Shown: positions 53,286 to 61,836 of the stretch, in pieces
How the letters are laid out: each line of letters opens with the position of its first letter
How positions within the stretch are numbered: position 1 is the first letter of the stretch
Origin: Pleomorphovibrio marinus
Lineage (GTDB): Bacteria > Bacteroidota > Bacteroidia > Cytophagales > Cyclobacteriaceae
Direction: 5' to 3'
Length of the DNA stretch: 64,000 bases
Assembly (NCBI RefSeq): GCF_003347495.1
Contig: NZ_QCXY01000003.1
Span: forward strand, 124,001 to 188,000
Translations under genes and position numbers: made by a program
The notes under the pieces: generated by a model
What the model saw: only the letters and a program-made list of their open reading frames with translations
Databases searched by the model: none
Told to the model about the DNA's origin: nothing

Positions 53286-55814
53286 TTATTCCAAGCCTTT
53301 ATTTCTCATTTTCTGAAACTCATCATACCTTCTATAGATAGCCACCGTGAACCCAATAAGCATAATGATGGTCCCCACCCAAAGCACATTAATCATAGGT
53401 TTTACGGAGGCTTTCATGACCACATAATCCTTTTGATACGTGTTGTACTTAAAAACGAATTTGTTTTCCTCGGGTAAAATATTTTCTATTTCCACCTTGA
53501 TGCCCAAATCATTGTCCACAGAAGGTATCTTTCCTACCTGGTTGCCTCTGATCAAGAATATAGGGGAAAGCTTCTTCTCCACATCATAGTCCATAATGGT
53601 TAAATTGGCCCTGACGGCAATATCGCCTTCTTGAAGCTCCACATCCTCCAATTCATTGACCACTTCTGCACCTTCGAAATAGGTAACAAAATCATTGATA
53701 AAAAACTGGTCCCCGGGACCTGCATTTTCAAACTGATCTTCCTTCCATTCGGGATCTTCGTAGTCGTTGATGGCCGATACGTGAGTATAGAGATCCCTTG
53801 TAAGATACCTCTTGGAATCGGGAGAGGAAATAAGTCCCATGGAAGGGTTTGGCTGGGACATGGGATACAAGGTGAATTTCAACTCATCTTCCTGGTAATA
53901 CTCCACTTTAAAGTAGCTGTTTTCCTCCAAGACAATGTTTACAGTATCACCCCTGCTATAGAAAATTTTACCCCGCGCCTCAATATCCTTTAAGGCGATG
54001 GCTTTGTTCAGGCCATCTGTGGGTTCAAGTTTGTCTGCTTTTACATAGTCTGGAACCCCGGCCACTTTCTTATGCCTTCCTCGGTAAATCACCTCATAGT
54101 CCTTCATTTGGAGAGGTTTGTTAATCCAGAGAAGCACATTTTCCTTATTGAGATCGTCTTCCCAGTCTTTCTTGTAGGTCATACCAGACATGTTGATCGA
54201 TATGGTATCGGAGTAGCCAGAGGAAAACATCACGCCTATGAGAATCATTCCAAGGCCGATATGGGCTAAGGAACCGCCTGTAAGTTTGAAGGTTCTCTTT
54301 TTCAGTAGTTTTATCAGAATAGTGGCATTGGCTATAACGGTAAATGCACCTGCCAACACCACCACCATGTAGTTGATATCGTAAACCTTACCCAAGGTGA
54401 TAATCGCAGCTGCCACGACCAAGGAAATCACATAGGGAGTCACCAGGGAGTTTTTTAGGTCTTTTTTATCCATTTTATTCCACCAAAAAAATTGACCTAT
54501 GCCGGTCAACAATGCCAAAGCTACAGCAAACCACAATTGAAACTTGGTATAAAACCCGACCTGATCGGCTGGAGGGGCCATATTGGAAATACCACCAAAG
54601 CTTTCGACAATAGCATTGTATACAGGTATGGATGTGGGTATGATCACCTGAAAAGCCATCAATCCAAGTGTGGTAGCACCGATAAAAATCCAAAACTCCC
54701 GAGAATAGACAGAAGCCTCCTTTTCAGAAGAGGGGATGTGTTTCCATTCTTTGACAGCAAGCACCACAGCCACCACCAGAAAAAACAGCATATAAATCAA
54801 TAATTGCCCAGAAAGTCCCAAATCAGTAAAAGAGTGCACGGAAGAATCCCCCAATACCCCACTTCTCACCAAGAAGGTAGCATAAAGTACCAAAACAAAA
54901 GAGCTGATGACCAAAACGATGGAAGTCTTAAGGGCAGTACTACTTTTTTTATAGGTTATCATGGTATGAATGGAGGCCACCATGACCAACCAAGGCACAT
55001 AAACGGCGTTTTCCACAGGATCCCAGTTCCAATAACCACCAAAGTTCAGTGTGACATAGGCCCAATAAGCACCCATTATGATTCCCATCCCAAGTACCAT
55101 AGCGGAGAAGATCGCCCAAGGAAGGGCAGGTCTAACCCACTCTGCATATTTCTTCATGGCCAATCCCCCCATCAAAAAGGCAAAGGGCACCAAAGTGGAA
55201 GCATAGCCCAGGAACAATGTGGGTGGATGGATGACCATCCAGATGTTTTGGAGCAAGGGGTTTAAGCCGGTACCATCCTCTGGCACAAAATCGGGGTTGA
55301 TTTGGAAAATGGGGGCTTCAGAAACATCCCTCAACAGCATAAAAGGTGAGCTTCCTATTTTCAGATCCCCAATCACCACTCCCAAAATCATGGAGACCAA
55401 AAAGGCCTGCACCAGAGAAAACACCACCATCACCGGTCCTTCCCAGAACTTATTGGTATGAATAAGCACCAAGCCAAGGACCACATTCCAGAAAAACCAA
55501 AGAATAAACGCCCCTTCTTGCCCCTCCCAGAAGCTGGAAATCATGTAGTGAACGGGCAGGGCTTTGGAAGAATGCGAGAAAGCATAAAAATATTCAAACC
55601 GGTGGTTATATATGATCTCAAACAAGGACACTGCCACCGCCACACAGGCAACGGCATGGATATAAAACACCGTCCTGCTGAAGTTCCTCCAGGAGGCTTT
55701 TTCCGAAAGGGGGGCTTTGATGTAGAAGTAATAGGAAATTGCGGTAATTATAGCTGTGACAAATGCCACTATGGCCATTAAGTGACCTAAATTACCCACG
55801 AAGGTATTAATCAT
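53286..55814 (-). CDS. ccmF: Cytochrome c heme lyase component CcmF
   Basis: This 842-residue polytopic membrane protein of the heme-handling (CcsA/CcmF) superfamily carries the WWD heme-binding signature, here WGGYWNWDPVENAVYVPWL near residue 260. About fifteen hydrophobic segments are present, and a large periplasmic domain covers about 550-800. At 842 residues it is longer than E. coli CcmF (about 650), through this C-terminal soluble part. It would receive heme from CcmE and attach it to apocytochrome c. It is last in the ccm operon; repeat copy F sits between ccmE and ccmF. Confidence 0.92.
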   Translation of the reverse strand: MINTFVGNLGHLMAIVAFVTAIITAISYYFYIKAPLSEKASWRNFSRTVFYIHAVACVAVAVSLFEIIYNHRFEYFYAFSHSSKALPVHYMISSFWEGQEGAFILWFFWNVVLGLVLIHTNKFWEGPVMVVFSLVQAFLVSMILGVVIGDLKIGSSPFMLLRDVSEAPIFQINPDFVPEDGTGLNPLLQNIWMVIHPPTLFLGYASTLVPFAFLMGGLAMKKYAEWVRPALPWAIFSAMVLGMGIIMGAYWAYVTLNFGGYWNWDPVENAVYVPWLVMVASIHTMITYKKSSTALKTSIVLVISSFVLVLYATFLVRSGVLGDSSVHSFTDLGLSGQLLIYMLFFLVVAVVLAVKEWKHIPSSEKEASVYSREFWIFIGATTLGLMAFQVIIPTSIPVYNAIVESFGGISNMAPPADQVGFYTKFQLWFAVALALLTGIGQFFWWNKMDKKDLKNSLVTPYVISLVVAAAIITLGKVYDINYMVVVLAGAFTVIANATILIKLLKKRTFKLTGGSLAHIGLGMILIGVMFSSGYSDTISINMSGMTYKKDWEDDLNKENVLLWINKPLQMKDYEVIYRGRHKKVAGVPDYVKADKLEPTDGLNKAIALKDIEARGKIFYSRGDTVNIVLEENSYFKVEYYQEDELKFTLYPMSQPNPSMGLISSPDSKRYLTRDLYTHVSAINDYEDPEWKEDQFENAGPGDQFFINDFVTYFEGAEVVNELEDVELQEGDIAVRANLTIMDYDVEKKLSPIFLIRGNQVGKIPSVDNDLGIKVEIENILPEENKFVFKYNTYQKDYVVMKASVKPMINVLWVGTIIMLIGFTVAIYRRYDEFQKMRNKGLE

Positions 55815-55836
55815 TGTTTATGAGGTTTATCCGTAG

Positions 55837-55969
55837 ATGAAATCGAGCATGACAAGCACGTCACACACCAGGACATCCCCCCGATAGCTATCGGGGTGTT
55901 GCGAGATTTCACCCCGACCTGAGGTGCGGGGCAAGTCATGACCGCTGAAAAGACAATTATAAACATATG
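55837..55969 (+). repeat. Dispersed intergenic repeat, copy F
   Basis: It starts ATGAAATCGAGC, has the perfect palindrome CCCCGATAGCTATCGGGG, then TGCGAGATTTC, GCGGGGCAAGTCATGACCGC, and ends GACAATTATAAACATATG. It lies inside the ccm operon, between the ccmE stop and the ccmF start, on the strand opposite to the genes. It is the best-preserved copy of the palindromic core. Confidence 0.8.
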
Positions 55970-55974
55970 AAATA

Positions 55975-56391
55975 TCAAGAGTTAGATGCCTTTATATCTG
56001 TTTCCTGATATTTTGAGGGACATTTCATCAATATCTTATCCGCTACAAAAGTGTCCTCATCCTTGTAGGAACCAATCACCACCACTTGTTCTGATCTCAC
56101 AAAATCTGCCGGCACCGGTTCGTTATAATATACTTCTTGCTCATAACCATCATTATCCACCATAATAAAGGTAAAAGAAGTTTTATCCTCATTTACCTTT
56201 AAACCTACTACGTTTCCGTGGTGGTCCTTTTTTAATTCACCCACCACATGTATAGCCTTTTCGTTCCCACTCACTGCCATTGCTTTGGCAGAGGAGAAAT
56301 TCTCATAGGTACTGGCATCCCCAATGGAGGTAATGATGATGGTAATGGCAACGGCAATGATGCCCAAACCAATTATATGTCCTTTTTTCAT
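55975..56391 (-). CDS. ccmE: Cytochrome c maturation heme chaperone CcmE, cysteine type
   Basis: At 138 residues, it has one N-terminal membrane anchor (about 5-24) and an OB-fold domain (about 40-125), with HVVGELKKDHHGN and an EQVVVIGSYKDEDTFVADKI stretch. The covalent heme-binding motif is C124-P-S-K-Y128. This is CxxxY instead of the HxxxY of E. coli, a variant known from Desulfovibrio and archaea. CcmE receives heme on the periplasmic side and passes it to CcmF. The gene lies 1 base after ccmD. Confidence 0.92.
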   Translation of the reverse strand: MKKGHIIGLGIIAVAITIIITSIGDASTYENFSSAKAMAVSGNEKAIHVVGELKKDHHGNVVGLKVNEDKTSFTFIMVDNDGYEQEVYYNEPVPADFVRSEQVVVIGSYKDEDTFVADKILMKCPSKYQETDIKASNS

Positions 56392-56392
56392 T

Positions 56393-56641
56393 CTACTCTT
56401 GGTCTTTGAACTGTTCTTCTAACGCTGTAATCTTCCTGTCGGTATATACCACATAAACCAGAATTCCACCCAAAACAATTCCAATTATTCCAACTAATAC
56501 ATAGATTTTTCCTTCCGACCTCATTTTATCGGCCATTTCCACTTGTGTGTTCTGGTAATCCTCGCTCGTAATTCCAGTTTGATCCTGTGCTTTCAAACTC
56601 AGGCTGAGCATTAGCAAAAAACCCAAAATCCATTTTTCCAT
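56393..56641 (-). CDS. ccmD: CcmD-like small membrane protein
   Basis: This 82-residue protein has an N-terminal signal-like hydrophobic segment (about 4-17) and one further membrane span (about 46-66: IYVLVGIIGIVLGGILVYVV), with a charged tail. Its size, position between ccmC and ccmE, and 1-base gaps on both sides fit CcmD, which helps release holo-CcmE from the CcmABCD complex. It is longer than the 40-70 residues of proteobacterial CcmD. Confidence 0.8.
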   Translation of the reverse strand: MEKWILGFLLMLSLSLKAQDQTGITSEDYQNTQVEMADKMRSEGKIYVLVGIIGIVLGGILVYVVYTDRKITALEEQFKDQE

Positions 56642-56642
56642 A

Positions 56643-57317
56643 TTATTGATTGATCAATTTTTCTTCAAATTGCCTGGCTAACCTCCTGTACCTGACCCTA
56701 AGCGAGGCTATCCATGCGCCTAAAAGAGCCCATCCAAGAATTGCAGGGTAAAACACCTTCCTTAAATTACTATCCAAATCATAGGCATTGAAACCGGGGT
56801 TTCCCCCGCTACCCGGATGCAGGCTGTCTGTAAGCCTGGGAAGTATAAATATTAAAGGAATAAAAACCGCAAAAGCAAAAATGCTGTAAACTGCACTGAT
56901 CCTGGCACGCTGGTAAATATCCGGTATGGAATTTCTAAGAACCAGATAAGCGAAATACATAAGGAGCCCTATTGCAGCCCCATTAAGTTTTGGGTCATTT
57001 GTCCAGAATCCCCCCCAAGTAAACCTGGCCCATAATGAACCCGTCACAATTCCCAACACCCCAAAGAGGATAGCGCCATTTGTACATTCCACAGAAATAT
57101 CATCCTGCTTAAGGTCCCCTGATTTAAGAAATTTGACCGCATATATCACGGCTATAATCAGTAGAATGATCATCCCAAACCACATAGTGACGTGGAAGTA
57201 AAGGGCTCGGATTGTTTCGTTAAGTATAGGAAGCCTTGGCACATCCATCAATAGACCAGCCACCAAGGTATAGGCCAAAAGGAGTATGGCCAGGATTTTC
57301 CACCAATAAGCTCTCAT
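56643..57317 (-). CDS. ccmC: Cytochrome c biogenesis protein CcmC/CcsA family
   Basis: This 224-residue membrane protein has six hydrophobic segments and the heme-handling tryptophan motif WGGFWTNDPKLNGAAIGLLMY (in two parts near 105-125), with histidines in YFHVTMWF and LHPGSGG. It binds heme in the membrane and presents it to CcmE. It sits 1 base before ccmD and 134 bases after ccmB. Confidence 0.92.
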   Translation of the reverse strand: MRAYWWKILAILLLAYTLVAGLLMDVPRLPILNETIRALYFHVTMWFGMIILLIIAVIYAVKFLKSGDLKQDDISVECTNGAILFGVLGIVTGSLWARFTWGGFWTNDPKLNGAAIGLLMYFAYLVLRNSIPDIYQRARISAVYSIFAFAVFIPLIFILPRLTDSLHPGSGGNPGFNAYDLDSNLRKVFYPAILGWALLGAWIASLRVRYRRLARQFEEKLINQ

Positions 57318-57451
57318 AATTGTAGGAATTGGTAATCAGCATGCAAAAGTACGGCATAAATCACGATTTCTTCGCATTTATCGCTTTTATTTCAGGCCCA
57401 TTAAGGAGGAGTGTAATAGCCTGCAACTTTTCGAGTAGGAACCTCGTTCCA

Positions 57452-58117
57452 TTAACTTTTCCAGAGGTAAGGAAAAAGTATAAAGCCAACGGCAACTACA
57501 ATAGCGTCTATGGCCAACAAGGTAATCAATTTGTCCAAACTGACACTCAAGTCAAGTCCGTCAATGCTGTTTTTTGATATTCTTATGGCCATTAATAGTA
57601 TGGGAATCAAGATAGGGAAGCTTAGGATGGCCATAAGGGTTCCATTATTCCCTGCCTTACTGGCAATAGAAGAGACCATGGTAAGACAGGCTGAAAAACC
57701 AATTGCTCCCAACAAGAGGTTTAGCAAAAAAAGCCAAATATCCTGCACAGGGTTACCCATAATGATACCGAAAACCAAAAAGCCCAGCAAAGAAAGAAAC
57801 AAGGTGAGAAAAGTGTTGTACACCACCTTCGATAAAATGATGGCCTCCGGGGAAGCTATCATATAATAGTAGAGAAGCCTTCCCTGATGCTCCTGAATGA
57901 AACTTTTGGCCACTGCATTAATTGCAGAAAACAGAAGTATGATCCAAAAAAGGGCATTCCAAGTAGTGACGGCTAAACTGCCTTGTCCCATCCCAAAACT
58001 TAGGTAGGTGATGAAGACCGCACTGACTACATAAAGCAGTATACCGTTAAGTGCATATTTTTGCCTCCACTCCAATAGGGCTTCCTTACGAATCAGTAGT
58101 AGCACTTCCTTCCACAT
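57452..58117 (-). CDS. ccmB: Heme exporter subunit CcmB
   Basis: This 221-residue polytopic protein has the CcmB N-terminus LIRKEALLEWRQKYALNG, an FIQEHQGRLLYYYMIASPEA loop and about six membrane spans. CcmB works with the ATPase CcmA, which is not in this window. It starts 12 bases after the serS stop, so it is probably read from the serS promoter. Confidence 0.92.
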   Translation of the reverse strand: MWKEVLLLIRKEALLEWRQKYALNGILLYVVSAVFITYLSFGMGQGSLAVTTWNALFWIILLFSAINAVAKSFIQEHQGRLLYYYMIASPEAIILSKVVYNTFLTLFLSLLGFLVFGIIMGNPVQDIWLFLLNLLLGAIGFSACLTMVSSIASKAGNNGTLMAILSFPILIPILLMAIRISKNSIDGLDLSVSLDKLITLLAIDAIVVAVGFILFPYLWKS

Positions 58118-58129
58118 GGGTTCAGTGGG

Positions 58130-59407
58130 TTAATCTATCCATTCGAACCCCAGATAAGGTACCAGCACCTCGGGCATTCGGATTCCTTTACTTTCCTGTC
58201 TGTTTTCTAAAATTGCTGCCACAATCCTTGGTAGGGCAAGGGCACTTCCGTTTAAGGTATGGGCCAGCACTGTCTTTTTATCCTCACCCTTAAACCTCAA
58301 TTTCAGTCGGTTTGCCTGGTAGGTCTCAAAATTACTCACGGAACTAACTTCAAGCCACCTTGCCTGACCCGCAGCATATACTTCCAAATCGTAGGTAAGT
58401 GCCGAGGTGAACCCCATGTCTCCACCGCATAATTTCAGAACCCTATATGGCAATTCCAGTTTATCCAAAAGCCCCTTGACATAATTTTTCATTTCTTCCA
58501 ATGTGTCATAAGAATGGTCTGGATGGGTGATCTGTACGATTTCTACTTTATCGAACTGATGAAGCCTGTTTAGGCCCCTCACATGTGCTCCCCAGTTTCC
58601 GGCCTCCCTACGGAAGCAGGGAGTATACCCCACGTTTTTGATTGGGAGTTCTCGCGCCTGAAGGATTTCATCCCGGTACATATTAGTGATAGGAACCTCT
58701 GCGGTAGGGATCAGATAGAGATTTTCCCCTTTACACTCATACATTTGACCTTCTTTGTCAGGCAATTGCCCTGTGCCATACCCACTGGCTTCGTTGACCA
58801 AGACAGGGGGCTGTACCTCCTGGTACCCCATCTCCAATGCCTGGTCCAAAAAGTAATTAACGAGGGCGCGTTGCAGCCTAGCACCTTTTCCCTTATAAAC
58901 AGGAAACCCCGCCCCCGCAATTTTGGCACCTAATTCAAAATCGATGATGTCGTATTTTTTGATCAACTCCCAATGAGGCAAACCCTGACCTTCACTCAAA
59001 CTCGGCAACTTCCCTACCTCTTCCATGATTTCGTTATCCTCAGCGGATCTTCCGGAGGGAACCGTGAAATGGGGAATATTAGGAATAGCGTACAAAAGTT
59101 GGGTAAGAGCCAGCTCTGCCTTATTGTAATTATCCTCTAAGTCCTTTACTTGAGCCTTTATGGCTGCGGTTCTTTCTTTGATAAGTTCGGCTTTTTCTTT
59201 TTGCCCTGACTTCATCAGCATCCCGATTTCTTTGGAAATTGCATTTGATTCCGCCTGCAACCCATCCCTTTCTAGTTGGATATTTTTCCTTTCATCGTCA
59301 ATTTGGAGTACCTCCTTTAGGGTTTTTTCAGGTTCTTGGATGTTTCGCTTTTCCAGACCTTCCAGAGCAGTATCAAAATTTTCCCTAATAAAATTTACTT
59401 GGAGCAT
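58130..59407 (-). CDS. serS: Seryl-tRNA synthetase
   Basis: At 425 residues it has an N-terminal antiparallel coiled-coil arm (about 1-105, KNIQLERDGLQAESNAI) and a class II catalytic core. Motif 2 is around GYTPCFRREAGNWGAHVRGL, and motif 3 is GSALALPRIVAAILENRQ near 382. It charges tRNA-Ser. It heads the ccm unit, which is an unrelated function, so the arrangement is probably only a shared promoter. Confidence 0.98.
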   Translation of the reverse strand: MLQVNFIRENFDTALEGLEKRNIQEPEKTLKEVLQIDDERKNIQLERDGLQAESNAISKEIGMLMKSGQKEKAELIKERTAAIKAQVKDLEDNYNKAELALTQLLYAIPNIPHFTVPSGRSAEDNEIMEEVGKLPSLSEGQGLPHWELIKKYDIIDFELGAKIAGAGFPVYKGKGARLQRALVNYFLDQALEMGYQEVQPPVLVNEASGYGTGQLPDKEGQMYECKGENLYLIPTAEVPITNMYRDEILQARELPIKNVGYTPCFRREAGNWGAHVRGLNRLHQFDKVEIVQITHPDHSYDTLEEMKNYVKGLLDKLELPYRVLKLCGGDMGFTSALTYDLEVYAAGQARWLEVSSVSNFETYQANRLKLRFKGEDKKTVLAHTLNGSALALPRIVAAILENRQESKGIRMPEVLVPYLGFEWID

Positions 59408-59436
59408 TTCAACGGTATGGTTTTTAAAGTGGAGTG

Positions 59437-59444
59437 CAAAGATA
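59437..59444 (-). promoter_or_regulatory. -7 element upstream of serS
   Basis: TATCTTTG on the minus strand matches TAnnTTTG and lies about 30 bases before the serS ATG. No TTG is found at the -33 position. Confidence 0.4.
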
Positions 59445-59595
59445 AGGAATAGTTCCCGTGGCCTGCATCACTTCTCCCTATAATTTGTCACGGCAAACAT
59501 CAGGAAGAGATCTATCCCTTTATCAAGGTTTGGTTTTGCCTTTGTTCAAATGCAGTTAAGAAAATTCACTTTCATCCATAACAATTAGGCAAAAG

Positions 59596-59627
59596 TTTGC
59601 GTTTATGAGAATGTTACTGTAATATTG
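59596..59627 (+). promoter_or_regulatory. Candidate promoter of rho
   Basis: TTTG (59596-59599), 20 bases, then TAATATTG (59620-59627), one mismatch from TAnnTTTG. The implied leader of about 120 bases is long, compatible with autoregulation of rho seen in other bacteria, but no leader structure was identified. Confidence 0.5.
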
Positions 59628-59755
59628 TAACGTCTTAGCCATCTAAATCCCATCCCTGGAGATTTTAGTGTCAGCAAATACCTTTTTATCCAATCAAGAG
59701 TTACACTACTGATTTCATCAAATAATCATTCGAAATTATCTTCATTTAGCTTTTT

Positions 59756-61624
59756 ATGTACAACATAGAAGAATTAAGAGTTAGGCTGTTGTCTGAACTT
59801 AAAGAAATAGCCGAGGAGTTGGGCGTAAAAAATTTCAAGTCCTTGAAAAAGGATGAGCTTGTCTATGCCATTCTGGACCAGCAAGCCATCACCCCAGAGA
59901 AATCTCTTCCAAAGAAAAAACCAACTAAATCTGAGGTCCAAGAACCTGAATCTGGACCAGCTCCAGAAGGATCCCCTGATTCTGAGGACTCTAAGAAACA
60001 AAAAAACACGGAGGATGCTGAGAAATCAAAGTTCAAACGTCAAAATGTTACGGAAATCCCCAAAGAAAAAAAAGAGCCGGAGCTGACTGAGAATAAAAAG
60101 GACATAGAGGAAAAAAAGCCTGCAAGCAAACCCAAGACAGAAAGGTCTCCTACTGAAAAACAAACTGAGGCAAGTAACAAGGCTACTTCAACGGAAAAAA
60201 AAGAAGATTCGCGGGAGAAGGATGCGAAGGATACCAAACCAAAACCTAATCGCCCTGAAAGCCAGAAACAAGATCTAAAGAAAGACAAAAACGAAGAAGA
60301 AAACAGAACCAGGAGTTTCAGGCCAAGGAGAAGGGCAGTGGTCGAAATTGAGGACACCAAACCCAATCTCCCTCAGGAACAGGAAGCTGACTTACCTAAA
60401 AGGAAAAACCTCAAGGACTCTGAAGAGCCCTCCTCAGCATCCGGCAATCCCTCCCCTGATGCACAGCCATACATGTCCAAAAAGAAAGTAGCTGTCACTA
60501 TTAAGGACTTTGATGGCATTATAGAAAATGTAGGGGTGTTGGAGATCATGTCAGATGGTTACGGTTTTTTGAGATCCCTGGATTACAACTACCTTGCTTC
60601 CCCAGATGATATCTACGTGTCCCCTTCACAGATTAAACTTTTCGGGTTAAAAACCGGAGATAATATCAAAGGACAAATAAGACCTCCAAAAGAGGGGGAA
60701 AAATATTTTGCACTTTTAAAGGTGATTACCGTAAACGGAAAAACCACTGATGAAATCAGGGACAGGATTCCTTTTGAATACCTTACTCCATTGTTCCCTG
60801 AGGAAAGACTGAAACTCACCACCAAACCCGACAATTATTCCACGAGGATAGTGGATTTATTTGCCCCCATCGGCAAGGGGCAAAGGGGAATGATAGTTGC
60901 CCAACCAAAAACTGGCAAAACAGTACTGCTGCAAAAAATCGCAAACGCCATCGCCGAAAATCACCCGGAAGTACACCTGATGATCCTTCTTATTGACGAA
61001 AGACCAGAGGAGGTGACCGACATGGCCAGGTCCGTAAAAGCAGAAGTGATCTCCTCCACCTTTGACGAGCAAGCCGAAAGGCATGTAAAAGTGGCCTCAC
61101 TGGTACTTGAAAAAGCCAAAAGAATGGTAGAGTGTGGACATGATGTGGTGATATTACTGGATTCCATTACCAGGCTAGCCAGAGCCCACAATACGGTAGT
61201 ACCTTCTTCGGGAAAAATCCTTTCCGGTGGTGTGGATGCAAATGCGCTTCATAAACCAAAGCGTTTCTTTGGAGCAGCAAGAAATGTGGAACACGGAGGA
61301 TCTCTTACCATAATCGCTACGGCACTAGTAGAAACCGGTTCTAAAATGGACGAAGTAATCTTCGAAGAATTCAAGGGAACAGGCAACATGGAGCTTTCCT
61401 TGGACAGAAAACTCTCCAACAGGAGAATCTACCCTTCCATCGATGTACCAGGATCTGGCACCAGAAGAGAAGACCTGCTGATGGACAAAGAAGAAATGCA
61501 GAGGATTTGGATCCTTCGAAAACTAATGTCCGACATGACCTCCCAGGAAGCTATGGAATTTTTGCTGCAACGAATGCGGGGCACTAGAGACAACTCAGAG
61601 TTTCTCATCAGTATGAACGGATAA
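59756..61624 (+). CDS. rho: Transcription termination factor Rho with disordered insert
   Basis: At 622 residues it is about 200 longer than E. coli Rho. It has a Rho N-terminal helical domain (about 3-45). A long Lys/Glu/Pro/Ser-rich, low-complexity insert follows (about 48-240). Then come the RNA-binding fold (about 245-370, with [21 protein letters not shown] in two parts) and the RecA-type ATPase, with Walker A PKTGKT at 384-389. The C-terminal core is highly conserved ([20 protein letters not shown]). Rho is a hexameric RNA translocase that ends transcription. In Bacteroides a similar insert drives Rho condensation. Confidence 0.97.
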   Translation: MYNIEELRVRLLSELKEIAEELGVKNFKSLKKDELVYAILDQQAITPEKSLPKKKPTKSEVQEPESGPAPEGSPDSEDSKKQKNTEDAEKSKFKRQNVTEIPKEKKEPELTENKKDIEEKKPASKPKTERSPTEKQTEASNKATSTEKKEDSREKDAKDTKPKPNRPESQKQDLKKDKNEEENRTRSFRPRRRAVVEIEDTKPNLPQEQEADLPKRKNLKDSEEPSSASGNPSPDAQPYMSKKKVAVTIKDFDGIIENVGVLEIMSDGYGFLRSLDYNYLASPDDIYVSPSQIKLFGLKTGDNIKGQIRPPKEGEKYFALLKVITVNGKTTDEIRDRIPFEYLTPLFPEERLKLTTKPDNYSTRIVDLFAPIGKGQRGMIVAQPKTGKTVLLQKIANAIAENHPEVHLMILLIDERPEEVTDMARSVKAEVISSTFDEQAERHVKVASLVLEKAKRMVECGHDVVILLDSITRLARAHNTVVPSSGKILSGGVDANALHKPKRFFGAARNVEHGGSLTIIATALVETGSKMDEVIFEEFKGTGNMELSLDRKLSNRRIYPSIDVPGSGTRREDLLMDKEEMQRIWILRKLMSDMTSQEAMEFLLQRMRGTRDNSEFLISMNG

Positions 61625-61641
61625 AAAAGACAAGACAATCA

Positions 61642-61671
61642 AAAACCCAAGTCATTCGCTTGGGTTTTTTT
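61642..61671 (+). terminator. Rho-independent terminator after rho
   Basis: AAAACCCAAG and CTTGGGTTTT form a 10-bp stem around a 7-base loop, followed by TTT. It starts 18 bases after the rho stop. Confidence 0.85.
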
Positions 61672-61777
61672 ATGCGTTTTTTTAACTGTGAACAACTTTT
61701 TATTTAGGTATAAATTTTTAAACCCTTATTATTTGTATTTTGACACCTATTTAATGCATTTTGAACGATTAAAAAAA

Positions 61778-61805
61778 TTGGTTCGGATGTGATTACGTAA
61801 TTTTG
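61778..61805 (+). promoter_or_regulatory. Promoter of the first right-end secreted protein gene
   Basis: TTG (61778-61780), 17 bases, then TAATTTTG (61798-61805), a full TAnnTTTG match, 31 bases before the ATG at 61837. Confidence 0.55.
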
Positions 61806-61836
61806 AAGCAAATAAAGATTTTTATCCATATTTGCT

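Larger units (their letters stand above)
59408..59755. other. Divergent regulatory region serS / rho
   Basis: It carries the serS -7 element and a rho promoter candidate at 59596-59627. An inverted repeat GTTAC / GTAAC with a 9-base spacer overlaps the rho -7 element. No gene is visible. Confidence 0.5.

Noticed and set aside
17601-55969. Dispersed repeats as a CRISPR array
   Set aside because: Copies are kilobases apart, of variable length and both orientations, with no spacer pattern or cas genes.
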